Assembly (NCBI GenBank): GCA_025345505.1
Contig: JANVCC010000018.1
Location: 37,377,203 to 37,441,202 of the forward strand
From: Todiramphus chloris collaris
Taxonomy: Eukaryota > Chordata > Aves > Coraciiformes > Alcedinidae
Direction: 5' to 3'
Length of the DNA stretch: 64,000 nucleotides
Shown: in pieces, positions 45,575 through 58,988 of the stretch
Numbering within the stretch: position 1 is the stretch's first letter
Layout: every line of letters starts with the position of its first letter
Made by a program: the position numbers and the translations under genes
The notes under the pieces: model-generated
Database searches by the model: none
Seen by the model: the letters and a program-made list of their open reading frames with translations, nothing else
Told to the model about the DNA's origin: nothing

Positions 45575-46410
45575 CTCCTGTCATGGAGGCACCCACAAAC
45601 CAAACAGTGGCCACTATCCAAAATGGGGTTTATTGCAACCAAAATTGCCCAGCACTCCTTCTGACCAAATACAAGTTTGGATGTCTGTTGGGAATTAACT
45701 ACTACACAACTCATTCCTAAACCTTAAGGAAAGATGAACCGAAATGGGCACCACACTCACTCATCAAGGGGAAATCTCCCACACCAGAGTACCCAAGATA
45801 CCACTCACCCAAAGAGGGGTGGGGGGTGAGGCTCACTCAATCCATGGAGACTCACTCAATCCATGGAAGTGTCCTTGGATGGTGTGTCCAAAAGGAGGGT
45901 CTGACTGCCAGACCTACTCTGTGAAAAACCAACTCCTCTGGCTCTTAGGCAGGACCCCAGTTATACCCTTGCCAAGGGTGCACAGTGGTCATTCCAATTG
46001 GTTGAGGGGACAAGACCAGACAAAATACAGACAAGTGCAGACCTTGAAGCACCGTGAGGTGCAGCTCAATGGCCAAGGCATCAAACTGCTCTGGCTGAAG
46101 CACCAAACTTCTCCAGCACACCCTGTTTGCTTTGTATTTTGTCTGCTGGGGGAGCTGCACCCGCCATAATCCCCTAGGGCTGCCTTTGGGTGAGATCTGG
46201 ACTCTCTGAGTACTTTCCTGGCTAAACTTAGAAATCTCTCTAGAGCTTCTTCTTTTAAGGTGCTTTGTATATCTGCACGCGCCTTGCAGACAGTGTATTT
46301 ATCACCAGCAACCCACAAGAACCTGTACTTCTGTTGCTTTCAGTAAACTGCACTATTCACCTTGCTCATCCCAAGAGTCTCTCGTCGGGTGCCACCAGCT
46401 CCTTACTGGC
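45575..46410. mobile_element. possible LTR-like block, family unknown
   Basis: GC-richer than its surroundings with LTR-like signals. On the minus strand there is a TATAA word near 45960-45965 and GCAATAAACC at about 45627-45636, close to the end of the block. On the plus strand a TATA-like word near 46267 and AGTAAA near 46342 precede a GC-rich end near 46385. A 19-bp perfect or near-perfect tandem duplication lies at 45832-45869. It may be one diverged LTR or two opposed ones. I cannot identify a family or terminal inverted repeats with confidence. Confidence 0.3.
45832..45869. repeat. 19-bp tandem duplication
   Basis: Two adjacent copies of CTCACTCAATCCATGGAGA, the second differing only at the final position or two. 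It sits inside the LTR-like block. Confidence 0.9.
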
Positions 46411-48499
46411 TGTGTGAGACTGTGGAGCGCGGATAGATGGGGAGGGCAGCACTGTCAGTGAGTCTGAGCTGGGGGAGTTCAGATATTGGATGTGATTGGA
46501 CTAACAGTGTCAAATGGGACATCACTCAGAACCTAAGCCTAACTGCTCCCACCCCCTCTGATATCTGAAGACTATCTGGAATGTAAGGGGGTTTATTAAT
46601 TGACAAATTACTTTACCCTTTTACGCAACATCCTGCATGGTCTGACAGTAGCACTTATTTAAATCTATTCCAATACTTAATCCACATTTCTGTCTTGTCT
46701 GTAAGCCTTGTTCCCTCCCCCTACCTCTTTGTTTTGTAAAAAGAACGTTTTTCTCCATTGAATTATTTAATTTTATGAGATTTTCCAAGTGACTTGGCAC
46801 AGACACTTCTCAAATCTCTTGGGATATAAGTGTCTGCATTACATTTGTTCTATCTCTCCTTTCTTCCCATTATGTGTGTTTTACCAGGCACAGACCTTGC
46901 AAATATCACATTCTCTCAACCTCTCTTGAAATTTCATCACATTTCTTTAAAGCAGCATTAATGTTCATGTGTTAGAAACAATTTATCTTAACGCTGAAGT
47001 GAATAGGCACAGTTTATGTTTTATCCATGATTTCCAGATTTTGCTCCCTGTGGCCCTGAAAAGTTGAGAAGTTCACCGGTAGCAGGGACCACATTGTGCT
47101 CTACGGATCCTACAGATCAGTTGTTTACACCATAGTCTTTATTTGCAAAAAAGCATTCACAAAGTCTTTTTTATTCCCTTTCAGTCATCTGTATGCACAG
47201 AAAGCTTTTCTTCTGTTTTTGTGCTCCCCTAAACTCACTCTTCTGCTGGAAATGGGGGTGATTGCCCCCCACCCTCTTTTGTTTCTGTCATGTTTGGTGT
47301 GTCATCTGGGAAAGGTATTTTTAACATCAGTCACTCTGGTCTGTGAGTATGGGTCTTTGGGTGCCTGCAGCACGGATGACACCTGTGGTACCTGGGAACA
47401 GGAACAAGCAGCAGCTGTGCTTCAAGCCACCCTCCCTGCCTGTCCCAATCTCCCCTGTATGCAGCCAAAGCACGTACCCTGCTGGATTGAAGGCACTTAA
47501 ATCTGTCTCAGCCAAGAATCCTAGCGATGTGGAAGTCCTCTACTTACTGCATTCATGTAATTTCTGTTAAACAAAGCAGAGCAAAAAAAAAAGGAGTCGT
47601 CACTCTTGACACATTAAATTCCTGTCAAAATAGGCTCCAAGTGCTCTAAATTCATGTCAAAATACATTCTAGTAACTGATTTATGTGAGTATAAGACACA
47701 ACTGAAGGAAAAAACCAAAACACAGCACAACAAACCTCCGTGGGGGAAAAGCCAGGCATGACAGAAATCTTCAGGGAGAGGGGTGTTACCTGTCCAGGAA
47801 CATCTGCCTCCTTCACCTCCTCGCACTGTTTTGCCAGACAGGAGAGAGTGTGGTCCCAGTAGCAGCTGGAAATGGGGTGGTAGGATGAGGTGACATCCCC
47901 TTTCTGCCTCCTGGAGCTACTCATGCCCTGATGTGGAGCCTTGCTGGGCTGTCCATGGGAGTCTCAGCCACTACCCAGTCCTTGGTCCCCAGATGGGCAT
48001 CCCAGTCCTTCCCACCGTCTCTTGGTGGCACAGGTAATGGAGTGTGCCCTACTCTCCTGAGATCCTTTTTCTTTGCAGCAACTATCTCAACTTAATTGGT
48101 TCATGTTCTGCCCATCACATATCACTCTTTGATGATACTAATCAAGTAGCAGGAGGATTCGTTACGGCTGTCAGTGATATTTTGATAAAGGCAAGCTCAT
48201 TTGGCAGGAGGAAGTTTGGTACCATTTGATTTTGCTTTTGTAGGGAATAGATCAGAGGATGTCTTACTGGTAGGATGTGCCCTCGTGTCAGTAAAACAAT
48301 GGCACAATGTAATCACAGACTTATATAAGGGGCTTCCATTCAGTATTATCAAGACCCTGAATGATAAGGATTTGTAACAGGGAAAGGGCAAATGAGATTT
48401 CCAGTTAGTTTTCCAGCTGACCTTGTTTAGAAGCTTGTGGTTTTAATTTTCTTGTGGTCTGATACACAGATATACAAGTGGCAAATTAAAAAAATCCTG
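46411..48499. other. unique sequence, nothing recognised
   Basis: AT-rich sequence with no recognisable transposon. A 14-codon open stretch between an acceptor-like 'ggtccccag' and a donor-like CAG|GTAATG at about 47994-48034 is too short to support an exon call. Confidence 0.5.
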
Positions 48500-49070
48500 C
48501 TGAGCAGCTGCCTGCTGATGGGAAGTGGTGAATGAATTCCTTGTTCCGCTTTGCTTTCACATGTGGCTTTTGCTGAAGTGTCTCTATCTCAACCCACAAG
48601 TTTTCTCACTTTTACTCTTCCAATTCTCTCCCCCATCCCACCAGAGGGAGAGTGAGCGAGCAGCTGTGTGGTGCTTAGTTGCCAGCTGGGGTTAAACCGT
48701 GACACCCTCCAAAATAATTTCCTAAAGAAAAAAGGGAAAAAAGCAGGAGCAGAAAGTGCAGCATGTTGTGATGAGGTTTTGAATGAGAGGAGAAAAAAAC
48801 CCCTGCCCAGTCTCTCCAACTTGGGACGCACCAACAAGACACCTTGGACAAGATGGATTTTTCCCTGCTTCTGTCTGGAGATATTTGTCTTCTCTTTTTG
48901 GTTCTGGTGGTAATGATGGACTGAGACGTATGGGAGGTATTGAAGAGTGCCTGATATCTCAGCCCTCTGCTCTTCAGGGGCCTGGGTGGGGTTTGGTCTC
49001 TGCTGTTGACTCTGGATGCAAAGCGCAATGTGACCTGACAGGTTAGCCAGTCCCTTTGCCTGTTTTCAGC
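48500..49070 (-). mobile_element. ERVL-like fossil: 3' internal end plus partial LTR
   Basis: An avian ERVL-type fragment on the minus strand. The LTR begins TGTCACGGTTTAACCCCAGC at 48704 and continues with GCAACTAAGCACCACACAGC, matching from memory the start of common bird ERVL LTRs. It then runs down to about 48500, where it is cut off. Upstream on the same strand (48705 to about 49070) is sequence resembling the 3' internal end of such elements. It is incomplete: no other LTR and no gag or pol part is present. Its upper boundary is approximate. Confidence 0.75.
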
Positions 49071-50631
49071 ATGATGCAAATAGCACCAAGAGATATGCAG
49101 AAAATTGCCCAGAACTGCACCAACATGCCCAAATAGATATGAAATGTCTCTGTACTATAACAAGGAAACAGCCCGGTCTTTTTGGTTCTGATGGGACTTT
49201 CCCCGTGTCTCACTGAAGAAAGGGACCTTCATGAATCACCTTTAGAAATGTTTATAAGAAACCCTAAGCACGTGGCTTGTGTGCTGCCCTCGGGAAGGCA
49301 ATAAATTCAGTATTTCTTATCAATTAAAATATATTTCTGACACTACGCATACAATTCTCTTGAGGGGCTACTGCTGGAGCTGTGATGTTGCTCTTGCATT
49401 TACAGCTTTGCACTACTGCACACAGTAATTATCTTTTCTGAGAGCATCGCTTCCTAATGACCCCATAAAACACACTTAGCAACGGAAAGGTCAGAAATGC
49501 CTGTTAGCTTACACAAGGAGGGAAGGGGCATCGGATAGTGAATGAAGACCATGAGGATTGAAGCTCACATAATGTGCAGCCCTCATGCTTGGCAGAAATA
49601 TTCAGTGGCAAATGTCTTCCACAGGAAAATGATGATTTGATAACATTAAATGAGCTCTAGGAATAGGCTGGCAGCCAGGCAAGTGGGCAACCCTCCCAGC
49701 TTTCTGGACACCTGCTTCCTCCCATCCTGTCTGAATCCTCCAGATCCCACCTTAAAGGGTGCAAGCGGGTACAGTTGTGAATACACATAGTTATCTGCTG
49801 TTAATGACAGCTTGATTCCATTAATAAAAGCAGCTTAATTAGTAAAATTTGTTCTTACAATTACTGGATGTGATCTGTTTCTTTTCCAACTCTGTTTTCA
49901 ATCAGGAAAAAGGGAATTGTCACCATACTTTTGTTGCTGTGCATTCCCTTCCAGCTGCTGTATGAGGCAGGCAAGATGAGACCTTTAAAAGAAATACAAA
50001 AATCTAAATTAATAGGAAACTGTGTGTTAATTTTAATTATTGCCAAAGAATAAAGAAAAGGCATCTCGCCTCTCCCCAGAAGCATTTAAGCAATAAAGAT
50101 AAATGCAGTAATAATTATTTTCCTTGTACAATTGCCAAAGACAATAATTAAGACGGTTTAAACGTCACCGGAGACACTATGGGAAATCAGCTGGGAGAGG
50201 AAGGGCACAGCTGTTCAGATAACATCTCCTTTGGCAGGGAAAGGAGGGAATTCAGTATGAGTCTCTCGCAGACCATCATGTTGTTTAAATTAGTAGGATG
50301 AATTTTAAGAGATAATAACTTACTGAAGGTGGCCACAAGGGGAATTGGTACCTGTTGCTCACTGAGTCTTGCTATGACGAGGGGTATTTTGTCTTCTCGA
50401 GCAGGAGACAGAGCAGCTAGGAAGAGAAGGCTTTGCTGATCACATCAAAGGAGATTTAGCGTCATGATCATTCATCCTGTTTATGCCTATGCCAATTAAC
50501 AGGAGAATAATTACAGTCCTGCTTCAGGATCAACACAGCTCCCTTCAAATACCAGCACACCCTTCATTTGAGGGATGTTTTTTTTCTGTTGTTGGGATGC
50601 TCCCTGTTTTTTCCTTGGCTTTTTCCTGCAG

Positions 50632-50688
50632 AATCAGACCTGGGAGGCTGTGGTTAAACCGTCTGGTCGTGCTCTGGGGAAGGCTCAG
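50632..50688 (+). other. candidate exon (57 bp), unknown gene
   Basis: A very strong acceptor with a long pyrimidine tract ('ttccttggctttttcctgcag') precedes it and CAG|GTAAAC follows. The length is a multiple of three and the first frame is open (NQTWEAVVKPSGRALGKAQ). I do not recognise it. The exon is short and the donor only moderate. Confidence 0.2.
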
Positions 50689-50989
50689 GTAAACTGGGCC
50701 CTCAGCTTCTGGCTTATGCTGTGGAATGGGTCAAAAAAATGCAATGGACAGGATTCAGCTTAGAAATGCAAAAGCCTAAAAACCATGAATTTTTTTTTCC
50801 CCTTTTTAAAGAGAATGAGGGGCCTGATATTCAAAGGTATTCTGCCCTCCAAAGGGGCAGAAAGGTGCTTGTCAGCACTTTTAAGACACGGAAGGGCTTC
50901 TCCTCTGTTTGAGATCATTAGCAACTTTCAGTCAAGTTGCAGGAGAATAAAATCACTTTAAAAATGGCAAATTCCAAACCTGTAAGCTT

Positions 50990-51011
50990 AAAAAAAAAAA
51001 AAAAAAAAAAA
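50990..51011 (+). repeat. A22 homopolymer
   Basis: Twenty-two A in a row. No retroposed gene body is visible upstream, so it is treated as a simple repeat. Confidence 0.97.
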
Positions 51012-54000
51012 GAAGACATGCATATATTCTGGGAAGTGAATAGAGCAGAGCAGAGGAAAGAAAATAAATGAACACTGTGGAGTTTACCTTCCTGTGCAAT
51101 TCTAACAAATTTCCATTTAAACAAACACCCAGATGCATCTAATGTAACTGTATGGAAGTTAGACTTGAAATGGATGTAATATTTCATGGCTGTAACCAGT
51201 TTTCATTTTTTTATGGCAACTATTAGAGCCACTCTTAGCTTTAGGAGATATTGAAGGTGAGGAAGTGTTAGCGTTGAGCTGAATTTGTAAACCAGTGAGC
51301 CTATCCTGGCACCTTCCCAAGAAAAAAAAAACCAAAACCAAGAAAAGCAGTTATTGCATTGTTGGGATTTTATTGGGGCATTAAATGAAACAAAGTGATC
51401 CTCAACACATTAAAAGGAACCTGATTAAAAATGCTTTTCATGGTCTACATATAAATGTACACACTACTGCAGAGCTGACGACTCTGTACTTACTGTATTG
51501 TTGTCTTGTGAAAGCTGCCAAGTTCCTTCTTAAAATTATACCCTGAATGCCTTCTCTGCTCACTAACAAAAGCAATACACCAAAGATACCTGCACTGACA
51601 AATTATTTTTTCTGCACGGGAGAACTTTCTACTCAGAAATGCGGTTTCCAAGGTCTCCTGGAGGTTGTTGGTTTTCTCATCCACTCGGATAAGAAATAGT
51701 GCCCCCCCCGAGATGCGTGATGGCAAAGAGACAGCGGTGAGTGATTTTGCATGCCCTGCGTGTTGCAGTATTTCACTCACTGCCATGTCTGTAGCTGGAC
51801 ATAGCAAAAGAGGTGGCTTGGTGTATAAAACTCAGCAACTGGTGCATGCCAGCTGTGTCCCACCTCTCTGCCAACTCTGCATGCATCTGAACCGCAGCTC
51901 TGGGATAAGGCAAGGACCACAACTCTACATCCTCACTCAAATGCGGGCTAAAGACAAATAGGTTATGAGGTGCTCTGTTGAAGGCAGAATTTCCTCTCAG
52001 GAAGATTCACTATGTGCAGGGAAAGCACATGGGGTGTACCTTAGGGGATCCCAGAAAGCCCTAGTTGGTGCTTCCAACCAGCCTGAGGAGTGGCTGCTGT
52101 GCTTGTGCTTCCTGCTGCACCAGCTCCCAACCAAGGGGCCTCCCAAGCCGTGACCAAGCCTTGTGGTGGAGGAACACAGTTCAGGTAAAATTTTAAAAAC
52201 ACATTAGTGTGATGTCCCTTAGCCTGAATTACAATGTGCTAACTTCCCCCTAAACCCTGACCAACGACATAAAACAAGGGGGTCTTTTTCTGCCCCTATT
52301 CTCATTGTCTGAGTCTCATCAATCATTGGGTCAAAATGAACAGAATTGCTATAGCACCAGTAACTGATTTCCTTTAAGGCTGTAGCAAATACTGGAATCT
52401 AAATGGTTCTAAAATCTCCTGTCACAAAACTGGTGATTACCTCATTATTCTGTCAATGTTAAACTGATCCCTTGCCTGTTGAGAAGACTTGTTTTTATCA
52501 GTGGGTCTGGGGCTGCTCTTGGTAGAGTCTGGAAAAACCCTAAGGGCTTATAACACAGAGCAAAAGAAGGCAGCATGAAAAAGCTTGTCACTGAGAAGGT
52601 AACAGACACAACTGAAGGAGGTCACAGCACACTGGACCTAACAGAGGAGTGCCATCATAAGGGTCATTGCAAGGCTTGGTGGTAGGTCCAGAAAAAAAGG
52701 ATACAGATCTTCAAGGACCTCTATAAATTGGAGCTGCATATAATTAATCTTGCCTAGTAGTAACTGAAGTGACTCCCTGCCTTTCCTTCACCATTGTGTG
52801 AATGAAGGGAAATCTAGAAATGTATCCTGAACATACGGTTAAGGATGTATGTAACTAGTTGGTGGAAACGCATGAGAACACATCAAACAGCAGGACTGAG
52901 TGAATCTCTCCTTTCAGGTTTGGATGAGTAGTTTTAGCCCTCCAACTTTGTTTCTGAATCCTACTCCTGTCTTGGGATATATCCCATTTACTAACAATTT
53001 GAGATTAATTAGGGAACCAACCAAAGACAGTTCCTTAAGTTTCAAACTGCAGTGCTAAAAGTTCTTTGAGCTGTGATATTGCAAAAAGTAAGTGTTGCTA
53101 TCACTGTATGTTATGTCCAGAAAAATAATGTATCCTCCCTTACACAGCCATGATCCAACCTGTAGTCCCGTAAAAATAAACAGGGTTGGCATTAAATGTA
53201 GGGAACAAACGAGCTCGCTGTGGCCACTCAGTGGTCTTGGCAGGCATAGGATGAGGGGAATGGCTGGGGGTCTGCAGTGCTCTTGGCAATACTGTAGTAC
53301 TGTAAGGTGAGCAGGTTCAGAGACAGAAGAAAAAAGTAGTAGACTTAATACAGGTGTGGACCAGCCCTTCATCACTTGCAATGCACGTGTTCATCAGCAG
53401 GTGTCAGTATGCTATCGGTTGCAAAAGTGTCACACCATCACTGTGGAATCCCATATTTTGAGCTTGTACCCGAGGTTGTTTTGCGGTACGCTCCAGGGGT
53501 GTTTATTGAACACTCCTGGAAGCATTTTCCTTCCTTTTTCTTTCAACTAACTTATTCAAAGACGTTACCTTTCTATTTGCTACTGAGATACCACCCTTGA
53601 AATGTCTCCTCGGGATTTAATTATATGTTTGAGTCCTCTTGCAAGAGTTGGTCATTCCAGACAAAAATGTTGGTAGATAGTATGTGCTTCAAAGCCCCAA
53701 AGCCTGTGATAATTAACTCTCCCTGTTGTCTGATGTTGCCTTGCTATGTACTAGATATTACAATATTAACAGTGCGAGCACAGTGGAAAGCAAGGCAGTA
53801 AGTGAAAAGATGCATCTGATGTCTCACTGTGAGCTCTTTATTAACTGAGAACTCCAAAACATTCCCTGTTGTTATTGCAAAAGCATTAGGGAGGAGAATG
53901 AGTTACAACAGATAGTCATGTAGGAACATTGTCCAGAAGATGCTTCAAGACTGATTCCTACCCGGACATTAAATGACCCTGGAGGATGATGTGTAGATTA

Positions 54001-57000
54001 ACACTGAGATACCTCTTCCCAAATAGGAGCAAGCTGAAGTTGTGGCTCTTGTGTCTAGTGGACGTATTTCAATTTTCTGAATAGCCAAGCCAATTCACAG
54101 ATGGAACATTAGCATAAAGTACTTTCTATGCTAGGCTGTGCTTAGTTTTGGAAAAATGACTGTGCCAGTGAGTCAGACTGAAAGACCTCAAGGGGACAAA
54201 CTCCCAAGGTCACCAGGTGGGGAGCTAGAAGCAAAGGAATGGAGATCAAAGTTATGAACAAAGGGAGCAATTTACGACTAACTGGGCTCTTTTGTTTGGG
54301 CATCTCATTTGGTAGATTGAAAGAAAAATTGCCTTATACATGGGTTTGACTATTTCTACCCAACTTTATTGTCAGTAAATATAGACATTACACTAGAAAA
54401 TAACCCAGCATCTTTGATTCCTGATGGGAAAAAGGTGTAAGGTAAAGTTCTCATACCTTCTGCTTTCTAGAAAGAGGCAACATTTTTATAATCACCTATA
54501 TTTCAGTTGAATAAAGCACAACTTACAGATTGCCATCTGTTGTCATTGGCATTATTTGGCAGTTCTTTTCCTCATTCATTCCAATTCCACTCTTAGGGAC
54601 CGACACTTCCGTAACTTCTTTCCATCCTGCTTTGTCAAATATCGATTCCTTTGGACCCACATTGTTTATGATACTGATTTTTTATGAGTAATGAGTCTTG
54701 ACACACATGTCCCAATAACTTTATAGATTATGACTTTCTTGTGCAGACCTTGTACAGGTACAGACAGCCACAGACAAGTGCAGGTTTAAAAATAATAGCA
54801 ACAAAAAAAGGAATAACAACAATGACATTTAATCATGCTGCTGTAACATAGGGGTCTTATATGAGTCTTCTTGAATCATGTTATATGTATTGAAGAAAAC
54901 ATTTCTGAAAATGTTGTATGGAAGTATCTTTAAGAGCTTGCACTAATCATTTCATTATATGTTAGCATCTTTCTGTGCCATTGCTAGTACCATGCATATA
55001 AGTTTGTAAGGTTTTAATTTAAGACAGAGGGAAATCTGTGGGGTTTTTTTGTGGTATCATTAAATTTAGAGTCTTGATATAGCATAACACAAGCCTTTTA
55101 ATTACAGATGTTTCCATTATAGGTGGGCAGGCTTGCCTTGGTATTTAAAGACAGTTCTTGACAATTTAAGAATAGAAATTCTGAGAAATGGTAATAAAGA
55201 ATTCAGTCCTGAATTATTTTCTGTTATAATTTGTTTTGTAGAAGCTGTTTTCATTTATAAAAATGCACCTGAATTCAGTAGAAAGTGAATCCCTGTTAAC
55301 ATAAGAATGGGAAAATACTAACCAGTTTAATCCTTCCTTTCCAATATGACTTGTGGATCTGTTTTGCACTGACCACTACTGAAGGAGTTTTAGCTCCCCA
55401 CACTCTTATTGGCACTGGCCTCTTTACTTAGGGGTAAAATTTACTCATGTCTCTTTTTGAGTAATGGAGCTGGACTAAGACCATTGAACTGGTCATTAAA
55501 ATGCTGAATGTTAAATCAGGTTCAGTTGGGAATACTTTACTCTTAAGACAGTAAAGATGAAATGTCAATACCTTCCTACCAGTCTACAGAGCATTGTCTT
55601 TAGAACTTACTGTTTTTTCTATTTCTGAAGGTTCCTCACAGGTAGTTCAGTGTTTTTTCAAACTTTATTTTGCACCTTTTCAGTAAAAGACATGCTTTTG
55701 GTCAACTTTTGAACATGGATCCTTTTCTTCCTTCCCTTATTTATCTTTGTTCTGTTTTTATAATACATTTTGCATTTACATTATCAACAGCACTCTGGTT
55801 ACACTGCACTAAACCTATTCACCTCAGGAAGAACTACCTGCTGAGTTCTGAAAAGATGCAACAGTGCAGATAATAATTGTTGCTAGAGTTTTCCAGTTCT
55901 TAAAAATCATATAATATTTGCAATGTTTCATTTTTTAAGGTATTGTAAGGACCTGTCTGCTTGCCTGATACGCTCGCAAAGACCCATGTTTTCCTGCTAT
56001 AACTTTCATAACCAAGTCTCTTTGGGAAAATCAAACGCTGATGTACTGTAAATTTAAAAAAATATGAAAAGCTCACCTGCTGCTTCTCAAACTCATTGGT
56101 TTCTACCACTGAGAGGAAAAATCCTAAACAAGCACTCTGCTTCTTCTCATTTTCTGTAGTCTTCTTCTCAAGGACAAGAGCCTGGATGCAATTTTGGAGT
56201 TTGATTTTAATGCAGAGTATGCATTTCACTCATCTCCAAGATCTCAACACAGTCATGTCTGCTTGTTGTGTTTTGAGGATTTTTTAAGCTTTGTCAACAG
56301 TGGCCATTTTCTAAATTTCAATGTTACTCTATTATGTCTGTATGGATGATGGGCTGAAATGGGCACCTCACTTCTCTGGGTGGGTTGTATATAGGAAGTC
56401 AGAATCTCAAAAAACTCCAGAAATTTCTGCCTTTGAAGGAATGAAGGTCAGTGACATTTCAGAGGGACTATGAGCTGCACAGGCTGGCTGTGATCCAGTC
56501 ATCGCATCTGGACTCACACAGACATGAGGATCCCTTCATATGGGGATGTCTGAAGGAGTAGGACTTTACTAATAAACTTGCTAAGTTTTTCTTTTTATGT
56601 GCATATGTCTAAACACATATATACACAACAGCTATAAATATGCATGCAGTCACAGACACTGCATTGGAATCTCTCTCTACTTGGTCATTTGCAGCTGGAA
56701 CCAAGAGATCTCAGGAATGAGAGTTGAAGGGGGCCAGGGGTAAAAAAAAAAATTATGCAGCTCCTTTTGCAAAGTTAAAAATATTTCTGGAGACAGTGGA
56801 AAATACAGGCTTGCAGCATTCTTTATTAGGTAGTGTAGGGGACTGAAGAAATTAGTTGCAGAAATAAATGAGCAATGATCTGGCAGCAGCACATCTTAAA
56901 GTAGATGATGATATTGTCATAGGGCTGTGGGAGAGGAGAGAAAATAGTTCCCAGATGCAGTGAAAAGGACCCAAAGAAATATGGCTGATGGTTTTAGCAG

Positions 57001-57168
57001 GTGTGTGTGGTATGGGTTGAAGGACAGTTTAGATGCCCAAGGTATCAACGCAACTGTTTATCACCTCTGTCGTAGTATTTATTCCCAAATGTGTTGCTGT
57101 TGAGACTTGGGGTTCATCTCATCTAATACATATCTGGCCTAAACTTGTCCCTAAGCCTCTTTCTGCAG

Positions 57169-57233
57169 TCAACGGATGAGAGAGCACTTTCAGAGGGTGA
57201 TTCATGGAACCTCTCTTGACACACAGTTTCAAG
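57169..57233 (+). other. candidate exon (65 bp), unknown gene
   Basis: Acceptor 'cctctttctgcag' and donor AAG|GTAGGT bracket 65 bp. The frame from the second base is open (QRMREHFQRVIHGTSLDTQF); the first frame hits a stop. No family is recognised. Confidence 0.22.
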
Positions 57234-58924
57234 GTAGGTTGCATTCATGTTTATTGTTTTCTGTTTATCCCCATTAGATATCAAAGGAGCTATTGAAGCC
57301 ACTTAGTGACCTGAGACAGATGGAGTTAGAGGAGCTGAACACCATCCTAGAACAGAAGTGAAAATTCAGGCTGATCCATGGGTACTCAGCTTTGACTACA
57401 GTAACTAGGATATTAAACTACAGATATTAGCCTACACTTCATCAGCTGTTATTTTTAGTCTGGCACCCATTTTTCTCCTTCATATTTTAATTTCCAAGAA
57501 CTGCCATGGAGCATGAATCAAGTCAAAGCACAAAAAAGAGAAGGAAAGGTGGAAGGAATATCTAGAATAATTCCCCCTGCATAAAGTTGTTCAGTGAATT
57601 GAGGAATGGCAAATAGATCCTCTAAAAAGGATAAAAAAGCTTTTGGAGTATTATAGCACTGTTATGTTAAGTCACATGTTTAGAAATTACGTGACTCGCT
57701 TCCATTTTCATACCACCAGTCTGTTACCCCATTTTTAAAGTGTCCACATGCCACAAAGCCAGGCAATGTAGAAGTCTCTCCCAGATTTCTGCTATGAATA
57801 TCCGGAGGAGATCCAGGTGAGTTTGTTCCCTTTGTGCTTTGAGATCTTTCAGTGAGAGGCCTTCAACTGTTCACTGAAACTCAACTCCCATCTTTAGGCA
57901 GTGATTCTGATTCCTCCAAACCTGCTATGAATGCAGATTATTTCTATTTAAATGAACAGAGCCCCACCATGACAGAAAAAATTTAAGTGCTTTTGAGTGA
58001 CCACTTTGTGGTTTGCATCTGATGCTTCTGTATCTTGGAGTTTTCAAAGCTAACAGTGAAAATTGGTGGTATGCCACTGGTTGTAATTCAGTCATACAAA
58101 TAAAGCAGTCTTGGTCCAGTTCCATAGTCCAAAACACTGAAGTTTTCTCTCTGTACCTCCATCTTTTCACAGAATGTCTTGCTATTTTATTCATTTTCTC
58201 ATTGTTTCTCAGGGTATCCTAGAGTTTAGGCATTTAAGCTGTTTCTTCAAGAGCATTTTAAATGCCTCCCTAACTGTTAATTGCAGTGATCTGAGTCTTG
58301 CAGAATAATTTCAGATTTAGTAACTCTTCTAAATCCTTCATCTCAGAGGAGTGACACTTCGGTGGAGAGAAAGTGAAGTTTCTAGGTGGTGCCAGTGTAA
58401 AATTATTATCAAAGAGCATCTTAATCCATTGTTTTTCCAATGAAAACATTACCCTCCTGCCTAGTTCTGGCTGGTCAGTCTTGCTTTATGACTTGTAAAC
58501 CACATGGTGTTTTATTCAGATGGCAAATCACTGCTGACACCAAATGCTATGTGGCAATTTAAGACATAGCTTTATGTTTCATCTATAAATCCCATGGCTA
58601 TGGCTGAAGGTTGTTTTCTTACATGACATGGATTTTAGAGGACTTTACATCATCACCTATTAACACAGAAACATCATCTCAACCTTGTTCTGGTATACAT
58701 CAAGTATTTCACTACCTTTTAAAAAATTTCAGTAATTTGAGACTCAGTGGAACTGGGTACATCTGATGAAAACTACTCCCAGAATTTCTCTGGGGATGGA
58801 TCTTCTACCACTACTCCAGTACATAGCTTCGAGCATATTTTCTATGCTCATGGAATATCCATCTCCCAAAATTGTTAACTTTCCCTGAGTTATGCTTCAT
58901 GTCTGTGATCCTTTTCCCCTGCAG

Positions 58925-58988
58925 ATGTCAGGCTGGCTGTGCCCAGGCCACCTTGCAGTGTCCATGGCAAGTGAAAGGCACTCCTACA
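58925..58988 (+). other. candidate exon (64 bp), unknown gene
   Basis: The acceptor 'tccttttcccctgcag' is strong and the donor ACA|GTAAGT is close to consensus. Two frames are open; one begins with ATG (MSGWLCPGHLAVSMASERHS). No family is recognised. With the block at 57169 it could form part of a transcript about 1.7 kb apart, but nothing in the sequence proves this. Confidence 0.22.

Noticed and set aside
50940-51011. Processed pseudogene ending in a poly(A) run
   Set aside because: No recognisable gene body precedes the A run and there is no flanking duplication. A simple repeat is enough.
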